Shown: positions 32,405 to 42,043, numbered from the stretch's first letter. The stretch: DNA of 42,778 nucleotides from Clostridia bacterium (GCA_017518415.1 JAFWVC010000038.1:1-42778); one strand, 5' to 3'. Notes: generated by a model from the letters alone, not told the origin. A program made the numbers and translations.

Positions 32405-33745
32405 TTGCCATTTCCCGGCTTTTTATTCGACGGCGTACGTACGCCGCACCGCAAACACACCGCACAGGCGGAAACGGTCGTCATGCCGCCGCCCGCCGCC
32501 GTCATTCTGCCCATGGTGCAGCACATCGGCGCCCCGTGTATCCCCACCGTCGCAGTGGGTGACACGGTCGACGTCGGGCAGGTTGTCGGCGACAGCGAGC
32601 AGGCTGTGAGCACGCCCGTTCACAGCAGCGTATCCGGCACGGTCACCGCCCTGCGCGACGTCGAGCTGCCGGGCGGCCGCACCGTGCAGGCCGTCGTCAT
32701 CCAAAGCGACGGTGAACAGCGCGTGCATCCCGGCATCGCCCCGCCGCACGTCGAAACCAAAGAAGAGTTCCTGCGGGCGGTGCGCGCAAGCGGTCTGGTG
32801 GGCCTCGGCGGCGCCGGTTTCCCGACGCATATCAAACTCAACCCGCCGGATCCCGGGCGGATCGACACCCTGCTGATCAATGCTTCCGAATGCGAGCCGT
32901 ACCTGACGGCCGACTACCGGGAGTGTATGGAGAACCCGCAGGACGTACTGGCCGGCGTGCGCACGGTCATGACCTTTTTACCGGTCAGGCAGGTCATCCT
33001 TGCAACGAAGAAGGATCACCCGGAGCTGTTGCGCGTACTCGGCGACATCGCCGCCGAACTGACGACGCCGGCGTGCCGGGCCACGGCCAAGGCGCTGCCC
33101 GCCCGCTACCCGCAAGGGGCGGAAAAGGTGCTGATCTCCTCCTGCACCGGGCGCCGCGTCCCTCCCGGCCGGTTGCCGGCCGACGTAGGCTGCGTGGTCA
33201 TGAACGTCACCACCGCGGCGGCGCTGGCGCAATACCTGCGCACCGGCATGCCCCTGATCTCCCGGCGGATCACGCTTGACGGATCGGCCGTGGCGCATCC
33301 CCAAAACATCCGCGTGCTCATCGGCACGCCGATCCGCGACGTCATCGCCTTTGCCGGCGGCACCAAAGCGCCGATCCGCAAGCTGCTGATGGGCGGGCCG
33401 ATGATGGGCCTGGCCCAGCAGGACGACAGCCTGCCCATCCTCAAACAAAACAACGGCATCCTCGCACTGGCGGAACAAGACGTGCCATCCCACCCGGAAG
33501 AGCACTGCATCCGCTGCGGCCAATGCATCCGCGTCTGCCCGATGCACCTGATGCCTACCGCGCTGATGGACGCCTATGCCGCCCGCAATGCCGACGCGCT
33601 GCAAAACCTGCACGCAATGGTCTGCATGGAGTGCGGCTGCTGCTCATACACCTGCCCGGCGCACCGGCCGCTGACCCAGTCGATCCGGCTGGCCAAGGGC
33701 TTTTTACGCCGGCAAACCAGTCAACAGGAGGTGAAACGGCCGTGA
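32405..33745 (+). CDS. rnfC: Rnf complex subunit RnfC
   Basis: A 446-residue peripheral subunit that binds NADH and FMN and carries two [4Fe-4S] clusters. Motifs are GLVGLGGAGFPTHIKL (nucleotide/flavin region), CIRCGQCIRVCP and CMECGCCSYTCP. The TTG at 32405 lies 10 nt after AAAGG and is the likely start; a GTG at 32396 abuts that site. The stop overlaps the rnfD GTG start. First structural gene of the complex. Confidence 0.94.
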   Translation: MPFPGFLFDGVRTPHRKHTAQAETVVMPPPAAVILPMVQHIGAPCIPTVAVGDTVDVGQVVGDSEQAVSTPVHSSVSGTVTALRDVELPGGRTVQAVVIQSDGEQRVHPGIAPPHVETKEEFLRAVRASGLVGLGGAGFPTHIKLNPPDPGRIDTLLINASECEPYLTADYRECMENPQDVLAGVRTVMTFLPVRQVILATKKDHPELLRVLGDIAAELTTPACRATAKALPARYPQGAEKVLISSCTGRRVPPGRLPADVGCVVMNVTTAAALAQYLRTGMPLISRRITLDGSAVAHPQNIRVLIGTPIRDVIAFAGGTKAPIRKLLMGGPMMGLAQQDDSLPILKQNNGILALAEQDVPSHPEEHCIRCGQCIRVCPMHLMPTALMDAYAARNADALQNLHAMVCMECGCCSYTCPAHRPLTQSIRLAKGFLRRQTSQQEVKRP

Positions 33746-34698
33746 GCGATCGCTGGATTCTTTCCTCTTCCCCGCACCTGCACAGCGGCCATTCCACCAC
33801 CCGCATCATGGGCGACGTGCTGATTGCCCTGATCCCGGCCGTCATTGCATCCTTTGTCCTGTTCGGCTGGCGGGCGCTGGTCGTGGAGACGGTGTGCGTG
33901 GCTTCCTGCATGGCGGCGGAATATCTCAGCTGCCGGGTGATGAAAAAGCCCAACTCGACCGGCGACCTGTCCTGTATGGTCACCGGGCTGCTGCTGGCGA
34001 TGAACCTGCCGGTATCGATCCCGCTGTGGCAGGCGGTGTTCGGCTGCGTGACCTCCATCGTCGTGGCCAAAATGATGTTCGGCGGGCTGGGACAGAACTT
34101 CGTCAACCCCGCGCTGGTCGGCCGCATCGTGCTGACCGGCAGTTTTCCCGGCGATATGAACACCTGGACCCATCCGTTTGCCTGGCTTGGCCGGGCGGCG
34201 GACGGCGTTTCCTCCGCCACGCCGCTGGCGATGCTCAAGAACGGCGAAATCGTCGCCGAGCGCTACAGCATCTGGGATCTGCTGCTGGGCAACCGCACCG
34301 GCAGTCTGGGCGAAACCTGCGCGCTGGCGTTGATCCTCGGCGGCGCGTACCTGCTGGTCCGCCGCGTCATCTCCCCCGCCATCCCGCTGTGCTTCATCGG
34401 CACGGTAGGCGTGCTGGCGCTGCTTTGCGGGGAAAACCCCGTATACCATCTGCTGGGCGGCGGCCTGATGATCGGCGCCTTCTTCATGGCGACCGACTAC
34501 GTCACCTCGCCGATCACCACCTCCGGTAAAATCCTCTACGCCGTCGGTTGCGGCGCCCTGACGATGCTGATCCGTCTGGGCGGTTCGCTGCCGGAAGGCG
34601 TATCCTTCGCCATTGTCATCATGAATATCACGGTACCGTTGATCGAGCGGATCACCAAGCCGCGCCCCTTCGGTGCGGAAAGGAGGGTGCGCCGATGA
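33742..34698 (+). CDS. rnfD: Rnf complex subunit RnfD
   Basis: A 318-residue integral membrane subunit. DGVSSATPLAM (about 154-164) contains T160, the expected site for phosphoester-linked FMN (usually SGAT, here SSAT). GLGQNFVNPALVGR is the other family hallmark. Start is GTG at 33742, 7-8 nt after AGGAGGTG, overlapping the rnfC stop as GTGA. The flavin transferase ApbE needed to attach FMN is not in this window. Confidence 0.95.
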   Translation: MSDRWILSSSPHLHSGHSTTRIMGDVLIALIPAVIASFVLFGWRALVVETVCVASCMAAEYLSCRVMKKPNSTGDLSCMVTGLLLAMNLPVSIPLWQAVFGCVTSIVVAKMMFGGLGQNFVNPALVGRIVLTGSFPGDMNTWTHPFAWLGRAADGVSSATPLAMLKNGEIVAERYSIWDLLLGNRTGSLGETCALALILGGAYLLVRRVISPAIPLCFIGTVGVLALLCGENPVYHLLGGGLMIGAFFMATDYVTSPITTSGKILYAVGCGALTMLIRLGGSLPEGVSFAIVIMNITVPLIERITKPRPFGAERRVRR

Positions 34699-35240
34699 AG
34701 ACTCTCCGGCAAATCCTGCTGCCGGTACTGGCGCTGACGCTCATTGCCGCCTGCATGAGCGCCGCGCTGGCCGCCACCAACGCCCTGACGGCCGGCATCA
34801 TTGCCGACCGGGCGCAGCAGGCGGCCGATGCCGCCCGCCGGCAGGTCATTTCCGCCGACCGTTTTGAAGAGCTCTCTCTCGGCGACACGGGGCAGGATAA
34901 AATCACCTGCTTCCGCGCCGTCACCAACGGGCAAACGGCCGGCTACGTCTTCACCTCCGTCACCTCCGGCAAAAGCGCCGGGCTGACGGTGATGACGGGC
35001 ATCCTCGCGGACGGCACCGTCAGCGGCGTGGTCATCACGCAGGACAATGAGACCGCCGGCTACGTCGACAACGTCACCAAAGGCGGCCTGCCCTCCTCTT
35101 TTGTGGGGCAGAAAGCCGGCGTGTTCGAACTGGGTAAACACGTGGACAAGGTATCCAACGCGACCAAGACGTCCAAAGGCATCATCGCCGCCGTCAACCT
35201 TGCCTGCCGGTATTATGAAAAAATAAAGGAGGGAGCCTGA
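34695..35240 (+). CDS. rnfG: Rnf complex subunit RnfG
   Basis: A 181-residue subunit with an N-terminal membrane anchor (about 7-30) and an extracytoplasmic FMN domain. VSNATKTSKG (153-162) holds the covalent-FMN Thr, T157; most family members read SGAT, here SNAT. GGAAAGGAGG precedes the ATG, which overlaps the rnfD stop as ATGA. The stop and rnfE start overlap as TGATG. Confidence 0.92.
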   Translation: MKTLRQILLPVLALTLIAACMSAALAATNALTAGIIADRAQQAADAARRQVISADRFEELSLGDTGQDKITCFRAVTNGQTAGYVFTSVTSGKSAGLTVMTGILADGTVSGVVITQDNETAGYVDNVTKGGLPSSFVGQKAGVFELGKHVDKVSNATKTSKGIIAAVNLACRYYEKIKEGA

Positions 35241-35941
35241 TGAACCGCTACTGGCAATCCTTTTCCAAAGGCCTCATCCGGGAGAATCCCACCTTCCGGC
35301 TGGTACTGGGCACCTGCCCGACGCTGGCCGTCACCACCGCGGCGCTCAACGGCCTGGGCATGGGCGCCGCCGCCACCTTTGTGCTGGTATGCTCGAACAT
35401 TGTCATTTCCCTGCTGCGCAAACTCATTCCGAACAGCGTGCATCTGCCGGCGTACATTGTGGTCATCGCCGGGTTCACCACCATCGTGCAGATGCTGGTC
35501 AAGGCCTACCTGCCGGCGATCGACACGGCGCTGGGCATCTACTTGCCGCTGATCGTGGTCAACTGCATCATTCTCGGCCGGGCCGAAGCGTTCGCCGGCA
35601 AAAACAGCGTGGGGCTTTCCGCGCTGGACGGCCTGGGTATGGGCTGCGGCTTTACCGGCGCGCTGGTCCTGATGGGCGCCATCCGGGAGTTGTTGGGTAA
35701 AGGCACCCTCTTCGGCTGGCCGGAAGGCGGCATGATTCCGGCGATCGGCGTGTTTGCTCTGCCGGCCGGCGGCTTCTTCGTGTTCGGCGTACTGGTCTGG
35801 CTGACGGACCGCCTGTCCGTGCGTCTGCAGGGTCGCAACACCCGGGAGGAACTTTCCTCCGAGGTATGCGCAGCCTGCGCACTGGCCGGCAGCTGCCACG
35901 GCGGCGCCTGCCTGAAAAAGGAAGGGGGCGACGCGTCGTGA
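35240..35941 (+). CDS. rnfE: Rnf complex subunit RnfE
   Basis: A 233-residue membrane subunit with six hydrophobic segments. RENPTFRLVLGTCPTLAVT at the N-terminus and ALGIYLPLIVVNCIILGRAEAFA are shared features of RnfA/RnfE. The C-terminus carries VCAACALAGSCHGGAC (about 211-226), a cysteine-rich tail that is longer than in many homologues and may bind metal. Start overlaps the rnfG stop; the stop overlaps the rnfA GTG. Confidence 0.93.
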   Translation: MNRYWQSFSKGLIRENPTFRLVLGTCPTLAVTTAALNGLGMGAAATFVLVCSNIVISLLRKLIPNSVHLPAYIVVIAGFTTIVQMLVKAYLPAIDTALGIYLPLIVVNCIILGRAEAFAGKNSVGLSALDGLGMGCGFTGALVLMGAIRELLGKGTLFGWPEGGMIPAIGVFALPAGGFFVFGVLVWLTDRLSVRLQGRNTREELSSEVCAACALAGSCHGGACLKKEGGDAS

Positions 35942-36525
35942 CAAGCAACCCGGTTTTTCTGGTCGTCATCGGCGGCCTGCTGGTCAACAACTTCGTGCTC
36001 AGCCAGTTTCTCGGTATCTGCCCGTTTCTGGGCGTGTCCAAGAAGCTCGGCTCCGCCGCGGGCATGTCGCTGGCCGTGCTGTTCGTGATGCTGCTGGCCA
36101 CGGCGGCCACCCACCCCGTCTACTATTATCTGTTGCTGCCGTATGATCTGGCCTATCTGCGGACCATCGTATTCATCCTGATCATCGCGGCGCTGGTGCA
36201 ACTGGTTGAAATGGTACTGCGCAAGTTCGTGCCGCCGCTGTATAAGGCGCTGGGCATCTATCTTCCGCTGATCACGACCAACTGCGCCGTGCTGGGCGTG
36301 ACCATCCTCAACATCGACAGCAGCTATTCCTTCGGGATGTCGATGATCAATTCACTGGGCGCCGGGCTGGGTTTTCTGCTGGCGATGGTACTGTTTGCCG
36401 GCGTGCGGGAGCGGCTGGAACAGGCCGACATCCCGCCGACGCTCAAAGGCCTGCCGATCACGCTGATCGCCGCCTCGCTGGTATCTGTGTCGTTTCTGGG
36501 CTTTCAGGGCCTGTTCGGCCTGTGA
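35938..36525 (+). CDS. rnfA: Rnf complex subunit RnfA
   Basis: A 195-residue membrane subunit, homologous to RnfE. NNFVLSQFLGICPFLGVSKK (about 16-35) and ALGIYLPLITTNCAVLGV hold the two conserved Cys that, in solved Rnf/NQR structures, ligate a membrane iron-sulfur centre with RnfE. Start is GTG at 35938, overlapping the rnfE stop as GTGA, with AAGGGGG upstream. Confidence 0.95.
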   Translation: MTSNPVFLVVIGGLLVNNFVLSQFLGICPFLGVSKKLGSAAGMSLAVLFVMLLATAATHPVYYYLLLPYDLAYLRTIVFILIIAALVQLVEMVLRKFVPPLYKALGIYLPLITTNCAVLGVTILNIDSSYSFGMSMINSLGAGLGFLLAMVLFAGVRERLEQADIPPTLKGLPITLIAASLVSVSFLGFQGLFGL

Positions 36526-36539
36526 CGGGAGGGTAACAA

Positions 36540-37328
36540 ATGCATCCGATCCTTTTAGCAATCCTGATCGTCGCCGGCATCGGCCTGCTGTGCGGGCTGC
36601 TGCTGGCGGTAGCCTCCCGCCTGTTCGCCGTGCGGCAGGATGAAAAGACCGTCCAACTGCGGGCGGTACTGCCGGGCGCCAACTGCGGTGCCTGCGGCTA
36701 TTCCGGCTGCGACGGCTACGCCGCCGCCATGGCAAAGGGCGAAGCGGCGCCCGGGCTTTGCACGCCGGGCGGGGCCGAAACGGCGGCCGCCTGCGGCCGT
36801 CTGCTCGGCGTCGAGGCGCACGCCGAGATCAAAACCTGCCTGGTCCGCTGCGGCGGCTGCGCGCAGGTTGCCGGCAAAAAAGCGGATTATCAGGGCGTGC
36901 CCACCTGCGCGGCGGCCGCCCAGTTCTTCGGCGGTGACAAGTTGTGCGCCTACGGCTGCCTCGGTTATGGCGACTGCGCCGCCGTCTGCCCCTACGGCGC
37001 CATCAAGATCGTCGACGGGCTGTGCACCGTCGACCCCTCCCTGTGCCGCGCCTGCGGCCAATGCGTCAAGACCTGCCCCAAACATCTGCTGGCCATCGTG
37101 CCGGGGTCAACGCGCGGCGTCGTGCGCTGCGCCAGCCACGCCAAAGGCCCGGTCGTGCTCAAAGCCTGCTCCAAAGGCTGCATCGGCTGCCGAAAATGCA
37201 CTAAGGTCTGCCCGCAGGGCGCCGTGACCGTGGAAGATTTTCTGGCGTCCATCGATCCGGAAAAATGCATCGGCTGCGGGGAGTGCGCCAAGGCCTGCCC
37301 CAACGGATGCATCACCATCTTCGGCTGA
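36540..37328 (+). CDS. rnfB: Rnf complex subunit RnfB
   Basis: A 262-residue ferredoxin-type subunit that takes electrons from reduced ferredoxin. One membrane anchor (about 4-25) is followed by the cluster motif C49-x2-C52-x4-C57-x16-C74 and several further [4Fe-4S] motifs (CAAVCPYGAIKI, CRACGQCVKTCP, CIGCRKCTKVCP, CIGCGECAKACP). GGGAGGG is 6 nt before the ATG. Last subunit gene, 14 bp after rnfA. Confidence 0.96.
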   Translation: MHPILLAILIVAGIGLLCGLLLAVASRLFAVRQDEKTVQLRAVLPGANCGACGYSGCDGYAAAMAKGEAAPGLCTPGGAETAAACGRLLGVEAHAEIKTCLVRCGGCAQVAGKKADYQGVPTCAAAAQFFGGDKLCAYGCLGYGDCAAVCPYGAIKIVDGLCTVDPSLCRACGQCVKTCPKHLLAIVPGSTRGVVRCASHAKGPVVLKACSKGCIGCRKCTKVCPQGAVTVEDFLASIDPEKCIGCGECAKACPNGCITIFG

Positions 37329-37355
37329 ATGCCGCACCGTTCAGGAGGTATTTGT

Positions 37356-37862
37356 ATGAACCGTTTTACTCCCGTGGATCCCTCTGCCCTGCCGGACAAC
37401 GTGTTTGACCTGATCGGCCGGCAGTGGATGCTCATCACCGCCGGGGACGCCGGCGCCTGCAACACCATGACGGCCAGCTGGGGCGCACTGGGCGTGCTGT
37501 GGAACCGGCCGACGGCCTTTATTTTCGTACGCCCTTCCCGCCATACCTACGGCTTTGTCGAACGCTGCGATACGTTTTCCCTCTGCTTTTTCGAGGAGTC
37601 CTTCCGCCCGGCGCTGCAACTGTGCGGCCGCGTTTCCGGCCGGGATACCGATAAGATCGCGGCGGCCGGCCTGACCCCGCGTTTCGACGGCCCGGCGCCG
37701 TTCTTCGACCAGGCGCGGCTGGTACTGTTCTGCCGCAAAGTTTATCAAACGGATCTGGATCCCGCCGCTTTTTTCACGCCGGATATCGCCGCCAACTACC
37801 CCGGCGGGACGGATTACCACCGGATGTACGCCGGGCAGATCACCGACGTTTGGACCAGATAA
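37356..37862 (+). CDS. Flavin reductase-like domain protein
   Basis: A 168-residue FMN-binding split-barrel protein of the flavin reductase-like family. NTMTASWGALGVLWNRPTAF (about 31-50) and FVRPSRHTYGF are typical FMN contacts. AGGAGG lies 7 nt before ATG 37356. Its place directly after rnfB, 27 bp on, suggests a link to the flavin or redox pool, but such proteins also occur alone. A strong terminator follows. Confidence 0.85.
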   Translation: MNRFTPVDPSALPDNVFDLIGRQWMLITAGDAGACNTMTASWGALGVLWNRPTAFIFVRPSRHTYGFVERCDTFSLCFFEESFRPALQLCGRVSGRDTDKIAAAGLTPRFDGPAPFFDQARLVLFCRKVYQTDLDPAAFFTPDIAANYPGGTDYHRMYAGQITDVWTR

Positions 37863-37866
37863 CAGA

Positions 37867-37900
37867 AAAAAAGCCTTTGCCTGCGGGCAAAGGCTTTTTT
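37867..37900. terminator. Bidirectional terminator of the Rnf operon and metA
   Basis: GCCTTTGCC (37873-37881) and GGCAAAGGC (37886-37894) form a perfect stem with a 4-nt loop, flanked by A-runs on one side and T6 on the other. It serves both converging transcripts. Confidence 0.95.
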
Positions 37901-37912
37901 ATTCTTTTGCTT

Positions 37913-38827
37913 TTACAGTTGTGCCAGATCGTACGGCGTCTGCTGATATACGCAGTAGTTCAGCCAGTTGGTGAACAACAGCATCGCGTGGCTGCGCCAC
38001 GTCAGCGGCGGCAGCGCGCGCGGGTCATTCCCGGGAAAGTAGTGGGCCGGCACCTGCGGATGGATGCCGCGGTTGACGTCCCGCTCATACTCTTTGGCCA
38101 GCGTCATACGGTCGTACTCAAAGTGCCCGGTCACGAAGACCTGCCGGCTGTCGAGCGAGGCAACGATAGCCACCCCCGCCTCTTCGGAATCCGCCAGCAG
38201 CTGCAGATCCGGGCAGGCGGCCACCGCCGCCGGAGAGGTGGCGGTATAGCGGGAATGCGGCATCCGGAAAATCTCGTCAAACCCGCGCAGCAGCGGGTGC
38301 TGCGGCACCAGTGTCCGGTGTGTGTACACGCCGGACAATTTCTGCGGCAGTGCGATTTTCTCCACCCCGTAGTGGTACTGCATGCCGGCCTGCGCGCCCC
38401 AGCAGATGTGCAAGGTAGAATATACGTGACTCTTGCTCCACTGCATGATGCGGCACAACTCTTCCCAATAATCCACCTGCTCAAACGAAAGGTTTTCCAC
38501 CGGCGCGCCGGTGATGATCATCCCGTCGTACCGGTTGCCCTTCAGTTGGTCAAAAGTATGGTAAAACTCCAGCAAATGCTCCGCCGCCGTATTGCGGGCG
38601 GTGTGCGTGGCGGTCTGCATCAGGTCGATATCCACCTGCAGGGGCGAGTTGCCCAGCAGGCGCAGCAGCTGCGTTTCCGTTTCGATCTTGGTGGGCATCA
38701 GGTTGAGAATCAGAATATGCAGCGGCCGGATATCCTGCGTCGTCGCCCGCTTTTCCGTCATCACAAATACGTTCTCTGACTCCAGAATACGGGCAGCCGG
38801 CAGCCCGTCGGCAATTTTGATCGGCAT
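37913..38827 (-). CDS. metAA: Homoserine O-acetyltransferase (MetA family)
   Basis: A 304-residue enzyme that acylates homoserine in methionine synthesis. The catalytic residues fall at the family positions: C142 in LHICWGAQ, H235 and E237 in GHFEYD. Residue 111 is Glu (ITGAPVENL), which in characterised members favours acetyl-CoA over succinyl-CoA, so acetylation is the likely reaction. GGAGAG is 8 nt before ATG 38827, which begins 4 bp after the AI-2E permease. No S-box or other leader lies directly in front. Confidence 0.94.
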   Translation of the reverse strand: MPIKIADGLPAARILESENVFVMTEKRATTQDIRPLHILILNLMPTKIETETQLLRLLGNSPLQVDIDLMQTATHTARNTAAEHLLEFYHTFDQLKGNRYDGMIITGAPVENLSFEQVDYWEELCRIMQWSKSHVYSTLHICWGAQAGMQYHYGVEKIALPQKLSGVYTHRTLVPQHPLLRGFDEIFRMPHSRYTATSPAAVAACPDLQLLADSEEAGVAIVASLDSRQVFVTGHFEYDRMTLAKEYERDVNRGIHPQVPAHYFPGNDPRALPPLTWRSHAMLLFTNWLNYCVYQQTPYDLAQL

Positions 38828-38831
38828 ACGG

Positions 38832-40127
38832 TCACTCTCCGTCCTTGGTTTGCGGTTGTTCCGGCTGCGGCGGTTCGGGCGTCGGCGCGGCGGAATATAC
38901 CGGCGCGCCCTGCTCGTCGATGGCCGACAGCCCCTTATACGCTTCGGTCTCACGCGGAAGATTCTTTTTCAGCAGTTTTTTGTCCGACCAGGTGCGCAGC
39001 GCGGTAAACAGTACCGCAAACAACGGCACGCCGATCACCATGCCGACCGGCCCGAACAGCCCGCCGACAAACAGGGTGGCAAACATGATCCAGAATCCCC
39101 GCATCCCCACCGTACTGCCCAGGATCCTGGGCCCGATGAAGTTGCCGTCCAACTGCTGCAGGACCACGATGATGATCACGAACAACAGGCACTTGCCCGG
39201 GTCGACCAGCAGGATCAGGAAGGCGCTCGGAACACCGCCGATAAACGGGCCGAAAAACGGAATAATATTGGTCACGCCCACGATCAGGCTGACCAGCCCC
39301 GCATACGGGATGCGGAAGATCAGCAGCAATATCAGGCAAAGCAGACCGATGATCAGCGAATCCATCAATTTGCCGAGGATGGTGCGGCTGAACACCTTGT
39401 GCGTGTAACTCATCCCGCCGATCATATTGTTGGCCGTCCGCACGGGCAGCAGCGTATAGGTAATTTTCTTCGCCTGCGCAATAAAGGTCTCTTTATTGTA
39501 TAACAGATAGGCCGCCGCCGCCACGCCGACGACAAAGTTGAACACAACCTGCACCAGGTTCAGCACGCCGGTCGTCACGCTGGGCAGCAGGCTGTTGGCG
39601 GTGGGCAGCAGGTCGTTCTGCAGCCAGTTGGTCACGTAATTGGTCACACTCTCGATCGTTTCGGTGATCCATTCCGCCATATCGGGATCCCGGCTGAACA
39701 GGCCCTTGATCCACTCGATACTGCTCTTGACGTAACCGGACATGTTCGAGATCATCGTCTGTACGCTCGCCGTGATCTGCGGCAGAATCAAAACCAGCAG
39801 CAGCGCCACGAAGCCGACCAGCAGGACCAGCGAGATCGCCGTTGCCGTACCGCGGGCAAAGATGGAAGCGTGCCGGACGTTTTTCCGGAACAGTTTGCTT
39901 CCGAGCTTTTTCAGGAAGGCGTTCTCCAAAAAACGAACAACGGGTGACAACAGATACGCAATCACGATACCGTAAATAATAGGCGTCAGGATATTCAGGA
40001 TCCTTGCCAGAAACCCGCTGATGTCGGACAGCCTCGTGAGCAGCAGATAAAAAGCCACAGCCGCCGCAATGACGCAAAAAGCAGTTATGCCCCAGTACAG
40101 ATATTTTTTATCCCAACGGAATTTCAA
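38832..40127 (-). CDS. AI-2E / PerM (UPF0118) family transporter
   Basis: A 431-residue membrane protein with about eight hydrophobic segments and the family region [19 protein letters not shown], followed by [16 protein letters not shown]. Some members move autoinducer-2 or sodium/proton; the substrate here is not predictable. The C-terminal 40 residues are Pro/Glu-rich. The likely start is TTG at 40127, 9 nt after AAAGGAGG; a GTG three codons earlier touches the ribosome binding site. Co-transcribed with metA from the promoter at 40171-40199. Confidence 0.9.
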   Translation of the reverse strand: MKFRWDKKYLYWGITAFCVIAAAVAFYLLLTRLSDISGFLARILNILTPIIYGIVIAYLLSPVVRFLENAFLKKLGSKLFRKNVRHASIFARGTATAISLVLLVGFVALLLVLILPQITASVQTMISNMSGYVKSSIEWIKGLFSRDPDMAEWITETIESVTNYVTNWLQNDLLPTANSLLPSVTTGVLNLVQVVFNFVVGVAAAAYLLYNKETFIAQAKKITYTLLPVRTANNMIGGMSYTHKVFSRTILGKLMDSLIIGLLCLILLLIFRIPYAGLVSLIVGVTNIIPFFGPFIGGVPSAFLILLVDPGKCLLFVIIIVVLQQLDGNFIGPRILGSTVGMRGFWIMFATLFVGGLFGPVGMVIGVPLFAVLFTALRTWSDKKLLKKNLPRETEAYKGLSAIDEQGAPVYSAAPTPEPPQPEQPQTKDGE

Positions 40128-40170
40128 ACCGGCCACCCTCCTTTGATACGATTGTCTGCCTTATTAGATA

Positions 40171-40199
40171 ATCATATCGCATTCGTCCGGCCGTGTCAA
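40171..40199 (-). promoter_or_regulatory. Sigma-A promoter of the permease-metA operon
   Basis: On the minus strand TTGACA (40194-40199) and TATGAT (40171-40176) lie 17 bp apart. It is back to back with the cdd promoter, 3 bp from it. Confidence 0.85.
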
Positions 40200-40202
40200 C
40201 AC

Positions 40203-40231
40203 TTGTCACCTCTGTTTTTGTATGATATACT
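40203..40231 (+). promoter_or_regulatory. Sigma-A promoter of cdd-pdp
   Basis: TTGTCA (40203-40208) and TATACT (40226-40231) are 17 bp apart, 21 bp before the cdd start. A strong and intact promoter argues that cdd-pdp is expressed despite the amber codon in cdd. Confidence 0.85.
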
Positions 40232-40252
40232 GAAAAAAAGGAGGGATGATCC

Positions 40253-40645
40253 GTGCAGCAACCAGATTTGATGGCGCTGGCCGCCGAGGCCGCTGCCCGC
40301 GCGTACGCGCCTTAGTCCGGCTTTGCGGTGGGGGCCGCTTTGTTATGCGATAACGGCCGGGTCTACACCGGCTGCAATATTGAAAACGCTTCTTATTCTC
40401 TGACCGTCTGCGCCGAACGGGTCGCCGCCTTCCGGGCGGTCAGCGACGGGGCGCGCCGCTTTGTCGCCCTGGCCGTCACCGGCGGCCCGGCGGGCGATAC
40501 CGGGCGCTGCACGCCGCCCTGCGGCAGCTGCCGCCAGGTACTGTATGAGTTCGGCGGGCCCGATATGCAGATTCTCCTGCGGGACGGTGCCTACCGCCTG
40601 GGCGACCTGCTGCCCAAAGGTTTCGGGCCGGAGGCATTGTCATGA
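40253..40645 (+). CDS. cdd: Cytidine deaminase with an in-frame amber codon
   Basis: Deaminates cytidine and deoxycytidine in pyrimidine salvage. From residue 22 the protein is a standard homotetrameric-type enzyme: GFAVGAAL, GCNIENASYSLTVCAE (zinc C53, active-site E55) and PPCGSCRQ (C90, C93). Codon 21 (40313-40315) is TAG, exactly where the family has the Tyr of APYS. AGGAGG lies 8 nt before GTG 40253, and with read-through the length is 130, normal. A restart at the GTG at 40328 lacks a ribosome binding site and would lose part of the fold. Causes: recoding or suppression, mutation, or sequence error. The stop overlaps the pdp ATG as ATGA. Confidence 0.85.
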
Positions 40646-41949
40646 CGATGTATGAGATCATCCAGGCCAAACGCAGCGGCCGGGCGCTGACCCGGGAGCA
40701 AATATCCTTTTTTGTGCGGGGTTTCACCGCCGGCGATATTCCGGACTATCAGGCCGCCGCCCTGCTCATGGCGATCTGCCTGCGCGGTATGACCGCCCGG
40801 GAAACGGCCGACCTGACGCTGGCCATGGCCGCCTCCGGCGACAGGCTGGACCTGTCCTCGCTGCCCGGCGTACCGGTGGATAAGCACTCGACCGGCGGCG
40901 TGGGCGACAAAACCACGCTGATCGTCGCGCCGGCGGCGGCCGCCTGCGGCGTGCCGGTATGCAAAATGTCCGGCCGCGGGCTGGGCCACACCGGCGGCAC
41001 CATCGACAAGCTGGAGGCCATCCCGGGGTTTCGCACCTCTTTGACGCCGCGGCAGGCGATCGTGCAGACCCGCCGCATCGGCCTGTGCGTGGCGGGGCAA
41101 ACCGGCCGGCTGGCGCCCGCCGACAAAAAGATGTACGCCCTGCGGGACGTCACGGCCACGGTGCAGAGCCTGCCGCTGATCGCCTCCAGCATCATGAGCA
41201 AAAAAATCGCCGCCGGCTGCCGCGGCATCGTGCTGGACGTCAAGTTCGGCAGCGGCGCGTTTATGAAAACCCGGCGGGAAGCGGAACAGCTGGCCCTGCA
41301 GATGCTGCGCATCGGCAAGCGGGCCGGCCGCCGCTGCGCCGCGGTTTTATCGGATATGGACCGGCCGCTCGGCTATGCCGTCGGCAACGCCGTCGAGGTG
41401 GCGGAGGCCGTCGAGGTACTGCGGGGCGGCGGCCCGGCGGATCTGCGCGCGCTGTGCGTCACGCTGGCCGGGCTGATGGTCGGTTTGAGCCTCGGCTTGC
41501 CCCGCGAACAGGCTGAACAGCGGGTGACCGCCGCCCTGGCGGACGGCTCCGCTTTGGAAAAACTGCGTCAACTGTGCGCCGCGCAGGGCGGCGACGTACG
41601 CTGCATAGACGACCCCTCCCGCCTGCCGCAGGCCGCCTGCCGCATCGAGGTGCCGGCCCCGCAGAGCGGGTACCTGCTGGCGGTCGATACCGAACAGATC
41701 GGCCTGGCCGCGATGCTGCTCGGCGCCGGCCGGCGCACCCGCGGCGACGCAATCGACCCCGCGGCCGGTATCCTGCTGCGCAAAAAGCCGGGGAACGCCG
41801 TACAAAAAGGCGAACCGCTCGCCGTGCTGCTGACCGATCGGCCGGACGCCGCCGCCGAAGCGGCCGCCAAGCTGACCGGCGCGCTGCGCTTCGGCGCCGC
41901 GCCGCCCACGGCCGCCCCGCTCATCGCCGCCGTGCTGACCGAGGCGTAA
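40642..41949 (+). CDS. pdp: Pyrimidine-nucleoside phosphorylase
   Basis: A 435-residue enzyme that splits uridine, deoxyuridine and thymidine with phosphate. Motifs are KHSTGGVGDKTTL (phosphate site), MSGRGLGHTGGT and LPLIASSIMSKK. The length and sequence match the Firmicutes Pdp group; DeoA (thymidine-specific) is a near relative and cannot be excluded. Its start overlaps cdd, so its translation would be expected to depend partly on ribosomes finishing cdd. Confidence 0.94.
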   Translation: MTMYEIIQAKRSGRALTREQISFFVRGFTAGDIPDYQAAALLMAICLRGMTARETADLTLAMAASGDRLDLSSLPGVPVDKHSTGGVGDKTTLIVAPAAAACGVPVCKMSGRGLGHTGGTIDKLEAIPGFRTSLTPRQAIVQTRRIGLCVAGQTGRLAPADKKMYALRDVTATVQSLPLIASSIMSKKIAAGCRGIVLDVKFGSGAFMKTRREAEQLALQMLRIGKRAGRRCAAVLSDMDRPLGYAVGNAVEVAEAVEVLRGGGPADLRALCVTLAGLMVGLSLGLPREQAEQRVTAALADGSALEKLRQLCAAQGGDVRCIDDPSRLPQAACRIEVPAPQSGYLLAVDTEQIGLAAMLLGAGRRTRGDAIDPAAGILLRKKPGNAVQKGEPLAVLLTDRPDAAAEAAAKLTGALRFGAAPPTAAPLIAAVLTEA

Positions 41950-42043
41950 TTCCCTTTCCGCACACCCGTACGCTGACCGGCGGGTAAGCAATCCGGTAAA
42001 AAACCCGCGCCGCAGGCCGGGAAAAAATAAGGAGGACGTTCAG

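Noticed and set aside
38828-40252. S-box (SAM) riboswitch controlling metA
   Set aside because: metA follows the permease gene by 4 bp and the region before the permease is only about 120 bp with two promoters; no S-box core pattern is visible.
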